Under the pieces are notes generated by a model. The model was not told where the DNA came from and did no database searches. It saw nothing but the letters and a program-made list of their open reading frames with translations. Positions 1 through 8,508 of a DNA stretch of 64,000 nt are shown here, piece after piece. A program made the translations under genes and the position numbers. How positions within the stretch are numbered: the stretch's first letter is position 1; every line of letters begins with the position of its first letter. The DNA comes from Paenibacillus lactis (GTDB lineage Bacteria > Bacillota > Bacilli > Paenibacillales > Paenibacillaceae): the NCBI RefSeq assembly GCF_017873605.1, contig NZ_JAGGKI010000004.1, forward strand, positions 124,001 to 188,000. Direction: 5' to 3'.

Positions 1-545
1 CTCGACAGCGCCAAGCGGTACATATAATCGGAAATATGGCCCAGCTCCGTTTGAATCGTCTTCATATATTTCAGCCTTGCCGGCGTGTTGTAAAACAATT
101 CCCTGACAAGGAAATCCGTCCCTTTAGGCGCAGCGGTCTCTTCGTTCACACGCAGGTTGCCGCCCTCGATTTCGATTTTACGCCCGCGGCCGTCCTGTTC
201 ATTCGACGTCACGACGCGCACCTTGGACACCGCCGCGATCGAAGGGAGCGCTTCGCCCCGAAATCCGAGGCTGATGATCTGGAACAGATCTCGCCCCTCG
301 GCAATCTTGCTCGTCGCATGCCGGTAGAAGGCGGTCTCGCAATCGTCGGGATCGATGCCGGAGCCGTTATCCGTTACGCGGATGCTGTCCAGGCCGCCTT
401 CCTCGACGGCCACGTCGATTCTCGTGCTGCCGGCATCGATCGCGTTCTCCACAAGCTCCTTCACCACGGAGGCAGGCCGTTCAACCACCTCACCGGCTGC
501 AATCTGGTTCGCAATATGCTCGTCCAATACGCGAATTTTTCCCAT
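1..545 (-). CDS. mutL: DNA mismatch repair protein MutL, N-terminal part (runs off the window)
   Basis: This is the first ~181 codons of MutL, reading leftwards out of the window. MutL is the GHKL-type ATPase that couples MutS mismatch recognition to strand removal. The ATG at 545 follows a CGGAGG ribosome binding site. The GHKL motifs are all visible: [20 protein letters not shown] with the catalytic Glu and Mg-binding Asn near residues 25-30, DNGSGI near residue 60, and [10 protein letters not shown] with a nearby ATSKI near residues 75-100. The conserved [12 protein letters not shown] follows near residue 150. It lies 278 bp downstream of mutS in the same direction, the usual mutS-mutL order of Bacilli. 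Only the ATPase domain can be seen here. The identity is certain. Confidence 0.96.
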   Translation of the reverse strand, partial: MGKIRVLDEHIANQIAAGEVVERPASVVKELVENAIDAGSTRIDVAVEEGGLDSIRVTDNGSGIDPDDCETAFYRHATSKIAEGRDLFQIISLGFRGEALPSIAAVSKVRVVTSNEQDGRGRKIEIEGGNLRVNEETAAPKGTDFLVRELFYNTPARLKYMKTIQTELGHISDYMYRLALS

Positions 546-667
546 GATCCCCTACCTCCGTTTCCTTGCTGTATTTAAATGCAATTTCGTCTTATAAACT
601 GCAGGCTCAATTACCATTACTTACTTCGTGAACAAAACTTCTGTAATTACAGCGCAGCTTTCACTAG

Positions 668-790
668 AATGTGACTACAATGTGACTACAATGTAGCTAA
701 GATTGCAAAACAGCTTTGGGTCACAATGGAGCTCTGTGCAGCTGCTAATACTTTGAGCCTCAATGCAAATCAGCTTTGAATCACAATGCA
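668..790. repeat. Degenerate direct repeats in the mutS-mutL intergenic region
   Basis: An 11-bp unit AATGTGACTAC occurs twice in tandem at 668-689 with a partial third copy. A ~30-bp unit at 701-730 recurs at 761-790, exactly 60 bp on, with 24 of 30 bases identical by eye; both share CAGCTTTG and TCACAATG. The 546-823 gap is long for two genes normally in one operon. I see no gene or clear terminator in it. The role is unknown. Confidence 0.6.
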
Positions 791-823
791 GACTGGTTAC
801 GATTGCGATTCGGCTAATCACCG

Positions 824-3628
824 CTACATATCCTTCGCCTTCATCTTCAGATCATTTAATAGCTGCATCGCTTGCAGCGGCGTCATATTCATCAGGTCTG
901 CACCCTTCACCGCTTCGATGAGCGCCCGAACGGACGGATCCTGCGAAGCGGAGGCGCCTGCCTCCTCAAAAGCCGCTTTCTCCTTGCCGATTGCGGCATT
1001 TTGCGGCTCTCTGACAGCCTCATCGTCAAAAATCGAGAGCTGAATCACCTCTCCGGTTCTGCCGTTTTCGCGGCTCTCAAGGCTTTCTGATCCTGCCCTC
1101 GCCAATGGCTCAGCTGCCTCCACCGCTTCCCTGACAACGTCATGCTGTCGCGTGTTGGCATAACCTCCTACAGTGCCTCCTTGTGCTGATTCGATACGCT
1201 GGAGCGCAGCGCCATGCTCGGAAGCGACAGCGGCCAAGGAAGCCTGCTCCAAGCCCTGCAGCAGTCCGTAGGCACGATCGATGATGCTGCCCGGAAGACC
1301 TGCCAGCCGTGCGCAGTATATGCCGTAGCTGCTGTCGGCGGCGCCAGGAATCAGCTTGCGCAGAAAATGCACCTTGTCCCCGCTTTCCTGAACGGCCATC
1401 GAATAGTTGCTAAGCCCCTTAAGGCTTTCCTGCAGATGGGCCAGCTCATGGAAATGCGTCGACACAAGCGCCTTACAGCCGATATGGTCATGCACATATT
1501 CGATCACGGCTTGGGCGATCGCCATCCCCTCGCTCGTGGAGGTTCCCCGTCCCAGCTCGTCAATAATGATGAGGCTTCGGGGCGTCGCCTTCTCGGTCAT
1601 GACCTGAATATCGGCCATCTCCACCATGAAGGTGCTCTGGCCTCCGATCAGATCGTCAGCGGCCCCGATCCGGGTAAAGATGCGGTCAACCAGCGGAATG
1701 ACAGCGCGCTCCGCCGGCACGAAGCAGCCGATCTGGGCCAGAATCGACAGCAGCGCAACCTGGCGCATATACGTGCTTTTTCCCGCCATGTTCGGACCGG
1801 TGATCAGCAGGATGGAAGAACCCTCCTTGCGCAGCTCCGTTCCATTGGCGATAAATGCCGAATCCTTCATCACCGCCTCCACCACCGGGTGGCGTCCGCC
1901 TTCGACGATATAATCATAGCCATCGCTCAGCTCCGGCTTCACGAACCGGTGCTCCGCACTGACCGCAGCCAGCGACTGATACACATCCATCTCAGCGATT
2001 CTTTCGGCCAGCTTCTGCAATCTGGACACCTGCATATTCAGCTTGTCCCGCAGCTCGGTGAACAGAGCATATTCGAGATCGACCATCTTCTCCTGCGCTT
2101 CAAGGATCAGTCCTTCCTTCTCCTTAAGCTCAGGCGTGACGAACCGCTCGGCATTCGCCAGCGTCTGCTTGCGCTCATAACGGCCTTCCGGCAATGAGGA
2201 CAAATTGGATTTCGTGACCTCAATATAATAGCCGAACACTTTGTTGTAGCCGATCTTAAGCGACTTAATCCCCGTTGCGGCGCGCTCCCTCGCTTCAAGC
2301 TCCGCGATCCAGCGTTTGCCGTTCGTGCTCGCTTCCCGCAGCTCGTCGAGCCGCTCATGGTAACCGGGCTTAATGATTCCCCCGTCCCGCACCGAAACCG
2401 GCGGTTCATCCACGATGGCATCCTCGATAAGCTGATACAATTCCTCGCATGTATCGGTCTCCTCCGCCAATCGGCGAAGCGTACTGGAGGTTGACTGCGC
2501 ACACAGCTCCTTCAGCGCCGGGACTTGCCGCAGCGACAGCTTCAGCGCATTCAGATCGCGGCCGTTGGCGCTGCCGAATGCGATCCGGCCTACCAAACGC
2601 TCGAGATCATAAATTTCCTTCAGCGCCATCCGCAAATCTTCACGCAGTATGTACTGGTTGTACAAATGCTCAACAGCCTCTAGCCGCTCCTCGATCCGCG
2701 CACGGGACAAGAGCGGCTTATCGATCCAGCGGCGAAGCAGCCTCGCTCCCATCGACGTCTCGGTTTGATCCAGAAGCCACAGCAGCGAGCCTTTCTTCGA
2801 CCGCTCCCGCACCGTTTCGACCAGCTCCAGATTGCGTCTGGTGAACGGATCCAGAACCATGAATTGCCCCGGTTCATAGGAATCGATCTGGGTCAGCTGG
2901 CCGAGCGAACGCTTCTGGGTTTCGCTTAGGTACGAGATCAAGAGAGAGATGCACGCTCTTCGCTCCTCCTCAAGTCGGGCCCAGGCAGCCTCGCCGAATT
3001 GCGATTTGACCAGACCGTCCTCCCGGCGTTCCCATGCCGTATGCACCACGTTGCGGCTGCCGGGAAGCGCCTGGGAAGCAATGATCTCAAGCAGCTTGGC
3101 ATCCCCGATAATTTCGGACGGCTCGTAAATATTGATCTCATCCCTCAGCCATTCCTCGGAGAACGGCACCGAGGTGACGTACAGCTCCCCGGTCGACAGA
3201 TCGCATGCGGCAAGAGACAGAAGACCTCCCGCCTCCGTTACACACACCATATAGTTGTTGGATTTATCGCTAACCGCCTTGCCTTCCATGATCGTTCCCG
3301 GCGTGACGACCCGGACGATCTCCCGGCGGACCATGCCCTTCGTGACGGATGCATCCTCCATCTGCTCGCATATAGCCACTTTGTAGCCTTTTTCGATCAA
3401 ACGCTGAATATAGCCTTCTGCCGAATGATAAGGCACGCCGCACATCGGAATCTTCTCGGCGCCTCCGCCCTCGCGGCCGGTCAGCGTAATTTCCAGCTCC
3501 TTGGCAGCCAAAATCGCATCATCAAAAAACATTTCATAGAAATCGCCCAGACGGAAAAAAAGAAACGCATCCTGCGCTTGTTCCTTCACTTTCAAATATT
3601 GCTCGATCATCGGCGTATATTTAGCCAT
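824..3628 (-). CDS. mutS: DNA mismatch repair protein MutS
   Basis: This is the mismatch-recognition ATPase of methyl-independent mismatch repair. The product is 934 aa, somewhat longer than the ~860 aa of typical MutS. The N-terminal domain carries the mismatch-wedging FYEMFFDDA motif (Phe and Glu near residues 30-32). The C-terminal ATPase has the Walker A GPNMAGKSTYMRQ near residue 613 and the Walker B/signature region IIDELGRGTSTSEG, then STHFHEL. The extra length is a charged, low-complexity stretch near residues 800-890, before the helix-turn-helix tail ending NDLKMKAKDM. The start follows GGAGGTAAGTC. It is followed by mutL and preceded by an amidoligase-like gene. The identity is certain. 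Confidence 0.98.
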   Translation of the reverse strand: MAKYTPMIEQYLKVKEQAQDAFLFFRLGDFYEMFFDDAILAAKELEITLTGREGGGAEKIPMCGVPYHSAEGYIQRLIEKGYKVAICEQMEDASVTKGMVRREIVRVVTPGTIMEGKAVSDKSNNYMVCVTEAGGLLSLAACDLSTGELYVTSVPFSEEWLRDEINIYEPSEIIGDAKLLEIIASQALPGSRNVVHTAWERREDGLVKSQFGEAAWARLEEERRACISLLISYLSETQKRSLGQLTQIDSYEPGQFMVLDPFTRRNLELVETVRERSKKGSLLWLLDQTETSMGARLLRRWIDKPLLSRARIEERLEAVEHLYNQYILREDLRMALKEIYDLERLVGRIAFGSANGRDLNALKLSLRQVPALKELCAQSTSSTLRRLAEETDTCEELYQLIEDAIVDEPPVSVRDGGIIKPGYHERLDELREASTNGKRWIAELEARERAATGIKSLKIGYNKVFGYYIEVTKSNLSSLPEGRYERKQTLANAERFVTPELKEKEGLILEAQEKMVDLEYALFTELRDKLNMQVSRLQKLAERIAEMDVYQSLAAVSAEHRFVKPELSDGYDYIVEGGRHPVVEAVMKDSAFIANGTELRKEGSSILLITGPNMAGKSTYMRQVALLSILAQIGCFVPAERAVIPLVDRIFTRIGAADDLIGGQSTFMVEMADIQVMTEKATPRSLIIIDELGRGTSTSEGMAIAQAVIEYVHDHIGCKALVSTHFHELAHLQESLKGLSNYSMAVQESGDKVHFLRKLIPGAADSSYGIYCARLAGLPGSIIDRAYGLLQGLEQASLAAVASEHGAALQRIESAQGGTVGGYANTRQHDVVREAVEAAEPLARAGSESLESRENGRTGEVIQLSIFDDEAVREPQNAAIGKEKAAFEEAGASASQDPSVRALIEAVKGADLMNMTPLQAMQLLNDLKMKAKDM

Positions 3629-3687
3629 GACTTACCTCCATGCCGTTTATAGCTGAACTCTATTATAACAGAAATGCATCCTTTGTC

Positions 3688-4944
3688 TCACGGCATCGAA
3701 GGAATATTCCAAAGCGGCCGGATATCCCTGCTCTCATCCCACGTCCGGCCGCTTTCGATATACGACAGCGCCTTTTCGATTTCGAAGGCAAACTGCGGGT
3801 ATTCCGGCAGCGCTGACAGATCCCGGTGCCAGCCGGGAACACATTCCCTGAGCACGGCCTTGTCGCCTTCATAGTACGCGCGGTGGTACCGCTCGGCATT
3901 CAGCGGCCTGGCAGGCAGCAGGTCGCTGTATTTGGCCGCCAAGTATGCGATCGCTAGCGAAAACTTGGTCACGAAGGGCGAGATCAGGAAGCTGGGGAGC
4001 GTCCGGTATTCGAATCCGCCGTACGGCTGGCGGCGAAAATCGCCCAGAAATCCGTAGCGCGGCCTGCGCTGCCGTCCCTGCGGGTCTTCCAGTAGAGCCA
4101 GCGGCAGTGCCAAATAATTATCGAGCACTTGTAGAAGCGATATATTCAGCGGCACGCCGCTGAAGTGGATATGGCCGCCGAGCGGAAAATCCCTATAAGG
4201 CAATGCCCCCGCCCGCCACGACAGCGTCCGGTCCGTTATGAGGGCATACGCTTCACGCATCGCCCGCTGCAGCTCGCGAATCAGCTCCTTCGGCTGCGCC
4301 TTGGGATCAGGCCGCAGCTCTGCCAGCGGGTAAATGACTTCTCCGCGAAACCGTACGGCATCACTGCCGGCCAGACCCCCGCGCTGCATAAACTCCGATG
4401 CGTGGACGATCTCCCCGTTATCCTTCATCAGAATAAATTCGGGGTCCATTCCGAGCAGCAGATTCCCCTCTCCCGCCTCCGTACCTCCCAAGCTCTGGCG
4501 ATTGTACCGTCCTGCTGGAGCAGCCTTGGCGCTCATAACGGCCCCGCCGGGAGATCCATGGAGCCGAATTTCCTCCACTACATATCTGCGGCCGGGCCGA
4601 GCCGCGATAACGACTTCCCCTTCCTCGGCACCCAATGTGTACAGCGAACGCACGGCAGCCTTCTCCAGCCTCCGGTGAAGGCCGTCGGCATATCCTCCGC
4701 TGCCATGCTCCGGCTCATGGCGCGTGCTGCCGCCTCCGGTCTGATCATGCCTTATCCATTCGGCCGTCAGCTCCCGTACGCGCACCGAGTATCTGGCCGC
4801 ATAGCCGGCTGCCGGCTCGTGCCTTGCGGTAAGCCGGCACGGTATGCCGGCTCTCGACAATCTAGCCGCAGCGCGCGCTGCAGCAGAGCCGTCAAGAACG
4901 GCAAATCCGCGTTGTTCCCCTGCTGTTCCCATGGTCAGCGCCAT
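3688..4944 (-). CDS. PhiEco32-type COOH-NH2 ligase (putative amidoligase)
   Basis: This 418-aa protein belongs to the glutamine-synthetase-fold COOH-NH2 ligase type 2 group. These are predicted ATP-dependent enzymes that form amide bonds, first noted in phage phiEco32 and in Bacilli. Visible marks are LLLGMDPEFILMKDNGE near residue 183, where a Glu in a DPEF motif opens the catalytic fold, then YPLAELRPDPKA, GGHIHFSG near residue 273 and YGGFEYRTLPSFL near residue 330. These are the metal-binding Glu/His positions of the fold. I chose the ATG at 4944 because GAGGAGG lies 9 bases upstream; an upstream in-frame start at 5010 would read through the cotE terminator. It sits between cotE and mutS, so expression probably depends on readthrough or an unseen promoter. 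The substrate is unknown. A sporulation or peptide-tagging role is only a guess from its neighbour cotE. Confidence 0.8.
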   Translation of the reverse strand: MALTMGTAGEQRGFAVLDGSAAARAAARLSRAGIPCRLTARHEPAAGYAARYSVRVRELTAEWIRHDQTGGGSTRHEPEHGSGGYADGLHRRLEKAAVRSLYTLGAEEGEVVIAARPGRRYVVEEIRLHGSPGGAVMSAKAAPAGRYNRQSLGGTEAGEGNLLLGMDPEFILMKDNGEIVHASEFMQRGGLAGSDAVRFRGEVIYPLAELRPDPKAQPKELIRELQRAMREAYALITDRTLSWRAGALPYRDFPLGGHIHFSGVPLNISLLQVLDNYLALPLALLEDPQGRQRRPRYGFLGDFRRQPYGGFEYRTLPSFLISPFVTKFSLAIAYLAAKYSDLLPARPLNAERYHRAYYEGDKAVLRECVPGWHRDLSALPEYPQFAFEIEKALSYIESGRTWDESRDIRPLWNIPSMP

Positions 4945-4971
4945 ATTAGCCGGCCTCCTCAAAAATAAAAT

Positions 4972-4993
4972 AAAAAAGAGGGCATCCGCCCTC
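4972..4993 (-). terminator. Intrinsic terminator after cotE
   Basis: A GAGGGC / GCCCTC stem with a 4-base loop is followed by TTTTTT on the minus strand. It lies between the cotE stop at 5052 and the amidoligase ribosome binding site, so it probably ends the cotE transcript. Confidence 0.8.
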
Positions 4994-5051
4994 CGCAAAG
5001 CTGCTTTCACCGCATATGCTGGATTATAAGCTTCCCTGATGGAGGGTTAAC

Positions 5052-5618
5052 TTACAATTCATCTTCCAGACCTTCATAGTCCAGGTCTTCGTAATCGTCG
5101 TCTCCGTCTCCCAGGACGTAGTCGAACTCTTTGTCTTCATAGTCGCCGTGATGGTGGCTGCACACTTTGACGACCACCTTCGTCTCGGCAACAAGCTCTA
5201 CCGCGAACTCTCTCTCTACCCGTAGAATGACACTCGTGCCATTGGAGGATACGCTAGCTTCCACACAACTCGGCTCCTGTGTCGCTTCCGCCGACACTTC
5301 AACCGTTGAAGCACGATGCTTCGGATCCAGATAGGAGAGAGGTACGCGTTCTACATAAGATACCGTCTCTTTAGCCACGTCGGTCTGCGAATTTTTGTCA
5401 TAGGAATACCAGATGTTCACATCGTAAGTACCAATAACCTCAATTCCGTCTCCGGCGGCAACCGCCTCGTATTGATGGTTTATAATCCAAGCCCCCAAAA
5501 TACTGGTCGGATTATTAGGCGGAGTCACGGTATGTGTTACGGTAGAGAACTTACGACCCTTGCCGCAGATCGCCTTCGTGATGATTTCTCTACATTGGTG
5601 TTTATGACTCAATGACAT
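5052..5618 (-). CDS. cotE: Outer spore coat morphogenetic protein CotE
   Basis: CotE is the mother-cell protein that nucleates outer coat assembly around the forespore. The product is 188 aa, close to the ~180 aa of the Bacillus protein. The N-terminus (REIITKAICGKGRKFS, then a TPPNNPTSILGAWIINH stretch near residues 32-50) is the conserved family core. The middle has the GTYDVNIWYSY motif. The C-terminus is very acidic (DYEDLDYEGLEDEL), as in known CotE. AAGGAGGAGG precedes the ATG. The cotE-mutS-mutL linkage is as in Bacillus, apart from the inserted amidoligase gene. This gene is the strongest evidence that the organism forms spores. Confidence 0.96.
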   Translation of the reverse strand: MSLSHKHQCREIITKAICGKGRKFSTVTHTVTPPNNPTSILGAWIINHQYEAVAAGDGIEVIGTYDVNIWYSYDKNSQTDVAKETVSYVERVPLSYLDPKHRASTVEVSAEATQEPSCVEASVSSNGTSVILRVEREFAVELVAETKVVVKVCSHHHGDYEDKEFDYVLGDGDDDYEDLDYEGLEDEL

Positions 5619-5651
5619 CTTCGAACCTCCTCCTTACACTCATTCCATACA

Positions 5652-5680
5652 TGTGTATGCACGACATGGGCGAATGTTGA
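5652..5680 (-). promoter_or_regulatory. Candidate sigma-E promoter of cotE
   Basis: On the minus strand TCAACATT, 13 bases, then CATACACA stands about 34 bases before the cotE start. The -10 resembles the mother-cell sigma-E consensus CATACAHT; the -35 is weaker. Early mother-cell expression is what is known for cotE. The assignment is by eye. Confidence 0.45.
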
Positions 5681-5747
5681 ATGAAGTGGTCCAAATAAAT
5701 TCGGATGATGCCAAAAAAATTGAAAGAAACGTTCAGAATTATCGCAT

Positions 5748-6767
5748 TCAGCCTGCGGAACCCGCATGCTTCTGCGGTTTTTTGGCAGTAGGGGCCTTGT
5801 ATTTCTTTGAAATATTCAAGTAATAAGCAAGCTCGCGGCACAGCTGGAGAATCGCCGACCGGACCTCGAACTCCTCCCTCGTGGCCGGCAGCTCCATCTT
5901 CTTGAAACGTTCCTCCAGCTCATTAAGCAAAGCTTCCGATTTGCCGGTATATCCCTCGGATATGACATCCTTGCTTAATTGCTCGAATACCTCGGCAGCG
6001 AGAATCCCGTGCGGCAGCCTCTCGTATACCTGAGAGATTTGATGCATCATGCTCTGGATATTCTCCATCTGTTCCTTTCTCATATAAAAATAGATGTTCC
6101 ACGCTCCGTCCGGATGGATCATCTGGTTCTCCGATGCCCGTTTCGCCTCCTCAATCCCCCGGTCGATCTGACGGTTGGCCTCGATCATTTCCTTTCCGTC
6201 CCAGATATGCTCCGGATCTCTTAAAGTCAGGGAGAAATGACTGAAGATCACGGAAAACAGCCCGTCCACCTTACGCCGGATGTCCATCATGGTTCCTTCG
6301 CTATTGGGCATGTACACCAGATTCACAAGCATCGCGGAGCCGAGGCCGATCACGAGCAGCGCAACCTGAGTGAGCATAATGTCCGGCGCAATCTCTTCTC
6401 CCTGGAACACCCGGAACACAACAACCGAGCTGGTGACGATGCCTTCCTTGAAATTCGCCCTCGATATGAGAGGAAAGGCGAGCAGTATGTATAGCGCCAG
6501 TACCCAATAATGGAACCCGAGCAGATAGAATAAAATACAAGCCAGCGCCAGCCCCAGCAGCGACGCAAAGAAACGCGACGAGATGGAGATAACGCTGCGC
6601 TTGCGGGTGACGTCGACGCCAAGGATCGCAAGAAGACCGGCGGACGTAGCCCCCGGTATATTGAAAGCATCGGTTATTAGGATGGCAAGCAGACTTGCCA
6701 CAGCGGTTTTAATGACACGAAATCCCATGAAAATCAAAAGCCCCCAAGCGTGGATAATCAAGTTCAA
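5748..6767 (-). CDS. Aromatic acid exporter family (ArAE/DUF939) membrane protein
   Basis: This 339-aa integral membrane protein resembles the ArAE_1 family, whose B. subtilis member is YqjA. Residues ~1-170 hold about five to six hydrophobic segments (FRVIKTAVASLLAILI, LLGLALACILFYLL, VLALYILLAFPL, VALLVIGLGSAMLVNLVYM). Residues ~180-339 are a soluble helical domain with many charged residues and end in a Lys/Pro-rich tail. The longest frame starts with TTG at 6767 behind AGGATGG; an ATG at 6728 (MGFRVIKTAV) is an alternative that fits family N-termini well. Transported substrates of the Bacillus relatives are not established. It is followed by cotE after about 130 bp. Confidence 0.8.
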   Translation of the reverse strand: MNLIIHAWGLLIFMGFRVIKTAVASLLAILITDAFNIPGATSAGLLAILGVDVTRKRSVISISSRFFASLLGLALACILFYLLGFHYWVLALYILLAFPLISRANFKEGIVTSSVVVFRVFQGEEIAPDIMLTQVALLVIGLGSAMLVNLVYMPNSEGTMMDIRRKVDGLFSVIFSHFSLTLRDPEHIWDGKEMIEANRQIDRGIEEAKRASENQMIHPDGAWNIYFYMRKEQMENIQSMMHQISQVYERLPHGILAAEVFEQLSKDVISEGYTGKSEALLNELEERFKKMELPATREEFEVRSAILQLCRELAYYLNISKKYKAPTAKKPQKHAGSAG

Positions 6768-6849
6768 TCTTGTTCCATCCTAGCTTATTTTCATGTCATT
6801 CACAACCGGCTTCAGCCTCTGCCGTGGAAGCGAGTCTTTGAACGTGATG

Positions 6850-7689
6850 CTACCTGTGGGCCAGCAGCTTTCTTTCAATATATACGACGATTTGGTACAT
6901 CGCCGTTGCCACGACTGCAATAATGAGGAGACTCGACAGCACGAGCGTGAAGTTGAATACCTGAAATCCGTACATAATCAAATATCCAAGCCCGGATTTG
7001 GCAACCAGGAACTCACCTACGATCACGCCAACCCAGGCCATGCCCACATTTACCTTCAAGGTCGATACGATAGCCGGATAGGAAGCAGGCAGAATGACGC
7101 GCTGGAATACTTGCCGCTTCGTGCCGCCGAAGGTGCGGACAACCTTGATCAGATTGGAGTCCACCTCATTAAAGCTGTTGTATACAACGAGTGTCGTCAC
7201 AATCACCGTGATCGACAGCGTCGTCACGACAATCGCCGTAAATCCCGCGCCAAACATGACGATGAATATCGGCCCCAGCGCCACCTTCGGCATACTGTTG
7301 AATACAACCATGTAAGGATCGAGCACCTTGTTCAAGAAAGGCGACCACCAGATGATGACCGCAAGCAGGGTGCCGACCAGGGTCCCGAGAAGAAATCCGA
7401 CAACGGTCTCTCCGACGGTAATCCCCAGATGACCCCACAGCTCCCCGGTCACGATGTTATCCCAAATATTCGAGAAGATTTTGGTAGGATAACTGAAGAG
7501 GAGGACGTCGATCCACTTCATTCTGCCCGCCGCCTCCCACCACGCGAAGAACAGGAGCAGCAAGCTGAGCTGGACGGTGAGCACCCGGCTCTGGATGCTG
7601 CGCTTTTTCCTTCTATGCTTATCATAAATATCCTGGAGCCAGCGGTTTGAAGAAGAAGCCGGCTCTTTCCGCTCTCGATTGGTTGTCAA
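6850..7689 (-). CDS. ABC importer permease, SsuC/TauC-like
   Basis: This is the membrane subunit of a nitrate/sulfonate/taurine-class ABC importer. About six transmembrane segments are visible, with the BPD_transp_1 EAA-type loop near FGGTKRQVFQRVILPASYPAI. The frame extends to an ATG at 7728, but that codon has no ribosome binding site. A TTG at 7689 has AAGGAG 8 bases upstream, embedded in the end of the ATPase gene whose stop is at 7695. I therefore chose TTG and a product of about 279 aa starting LTTNRERKEP. The gene is last of a lipoprotein-ATPase-permease operon. Confidence 0.88.
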   Translation of the reverse strand: MTTNRERKEPASSSNRWLQDIYDKHRRKKRSIQSRVLTVQLSLLLLFFAWWEAAGRMKWIDVLLFSYPTKIFSNIWDNIVTGELWGHLGITVGETVVGFLLGTLVGTLLAVIIWWSPFLNKVLDPYMVVFNSMPKVALGPIFIVMFGAGFTAIVVTTLSITVIVTTLVVYNSFNEVDSNLIKVVRTFGGTKRQVFQRVILPASYPAIVSTLKVNVGMAWVGVIVGEFLVAKSGLGYLIMYGFQVFNFTLVLSSLLIIAVVATAMYQIVVYIERKLLAHR

Positions 7690-7694
7690 TGGCT

Positions 7695-8468
7695 TCACTC
7701 CTTCCCGATTCGCTGCATTTCGCCCCATATTTCATGAAATAATTCATTAAACCCCGGTTCCTTGCGGGCATAAAACGGCTGTACAGCCCTTATGTTCTCC
7801 GGCACTGCGAACATGCGGTGAATGCGTCCCGGATTGCGGTTCAGCAGGACGACCCGGTCGCTCATGGCGATCGCTTCGGACAAGTCATGGGTTACCAGGA
7901 TCGCGGTTTTTCCCCGCTCCCTCAGCGTCTCGACAATCAGGTCCTCCAGCTGCAGCTTGGTCTGATAATCCAGCGCGGAGAAAGGCTCGTCGAGCAGCAG
8001 CAGCCCCGGATCCGTCGCCAGCGTACGCACCAGGGCTACCCGCTGTCTCATGCCTCCCGACAGCTGGGCCGGGTACAATGGACCGCTGCCCGCAAGCCCC
8101 ATCTCCTTCAGCAGGCTTTGCACCTCGCTCCGGCTGTCCGGATTCAGACGCTCCGTCAATTCCAATCCGATCAAGGCGTTGTCCATGATGGTCCGCCACG
8201 GGAATAAGTAATCCTGCTGAAGCATATAGCCGACTTCCGGCGACGGGCCGCTGACCTGCTTGCCGTTGACGATCGCCGTTCCTTTCGTAGGCTGGAGCAG
8301 ACCGGCAATGACGGACAATATCGTTGTCTTGCCGCAGCCGCTCGGCCCGACCAAGCTGACGAACTCGCCCGGCTCGACGCTCAAATCAATTCCTTCCACA
8401 GCCAGAGAGGCTTCCCGATCCGTCACGTATACATGCGTGATATCGTTCAGTTCTACTACCGGTACCAT
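7695..8468 (-). CDS. ABC importer ATPase, SsuB/TauB-like
   Basis: This is the nucleotide-binding subunit of the importer. It has Walker A GPSGCGKTT near residue 39, a Q-loop in YMLQQDYLFPW, the signature LSGGMRQR, Walker B LLLLDEPFSALD and the switch His in VTHDLSEA. The ATG at 8468 follows AAAGGAGAG, and the protein (257 aa) begins MVPVVELNDITHVY. A longer frame up to 8537 would overlap the lipoprotein gene and is unlikely. It sits between the lipoprotein and the permease with tight spacing, so all three are co-transcribed. Confidence 0.92.
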   Translation of the reverse strand: MVPVVELNDITHVYVTDREASLAVEGIDLSVEPGEFVSLVGPSGCGKTTILSVIAGLLQPTKGTAIVNGKQVSGPSPEVGYMLQQDYLFPWRTIMDNALIGLELTERLNPDSRSEVQSLLKEMGLAGSGPLYPAQLSGGMRQRVALVRTLATDPGLLLLDEPFSALDYQTKLQLEDLIVETLRERGKTAILVTHDLSEAIAMSDRVVLLNRNPGRIHRMFAVPENIRAVQPFYARKEPGFNELFHEIWGEMQRIGKE

Positions 8469-8508
8469 GGTGCACTCTCCTTTCATTCCATGGATGGGAG
8501 ATGAAACG

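Noticed and set aside
1214..2197. 327-codon open frame on the plus strand
   Set aside because: It lies antisense to mutS and mirrors its codon structure; no family pattern and no ribosome binding site.
3688..4944. Prophage remnant around the amidoligase
   Set aside because: The family was first seen in a phage, but no integrase, structural gene or attachment site is nearby, and chromosomal copies occur in Bacilli.
7690..7728. ATG at 7728 as the start of the ABC permease
   Set aside because: No ribosome binding site; the TTG at 7689 has AAGGAG at good spacing and avoids a 34-base overlap with the ATPase gene.
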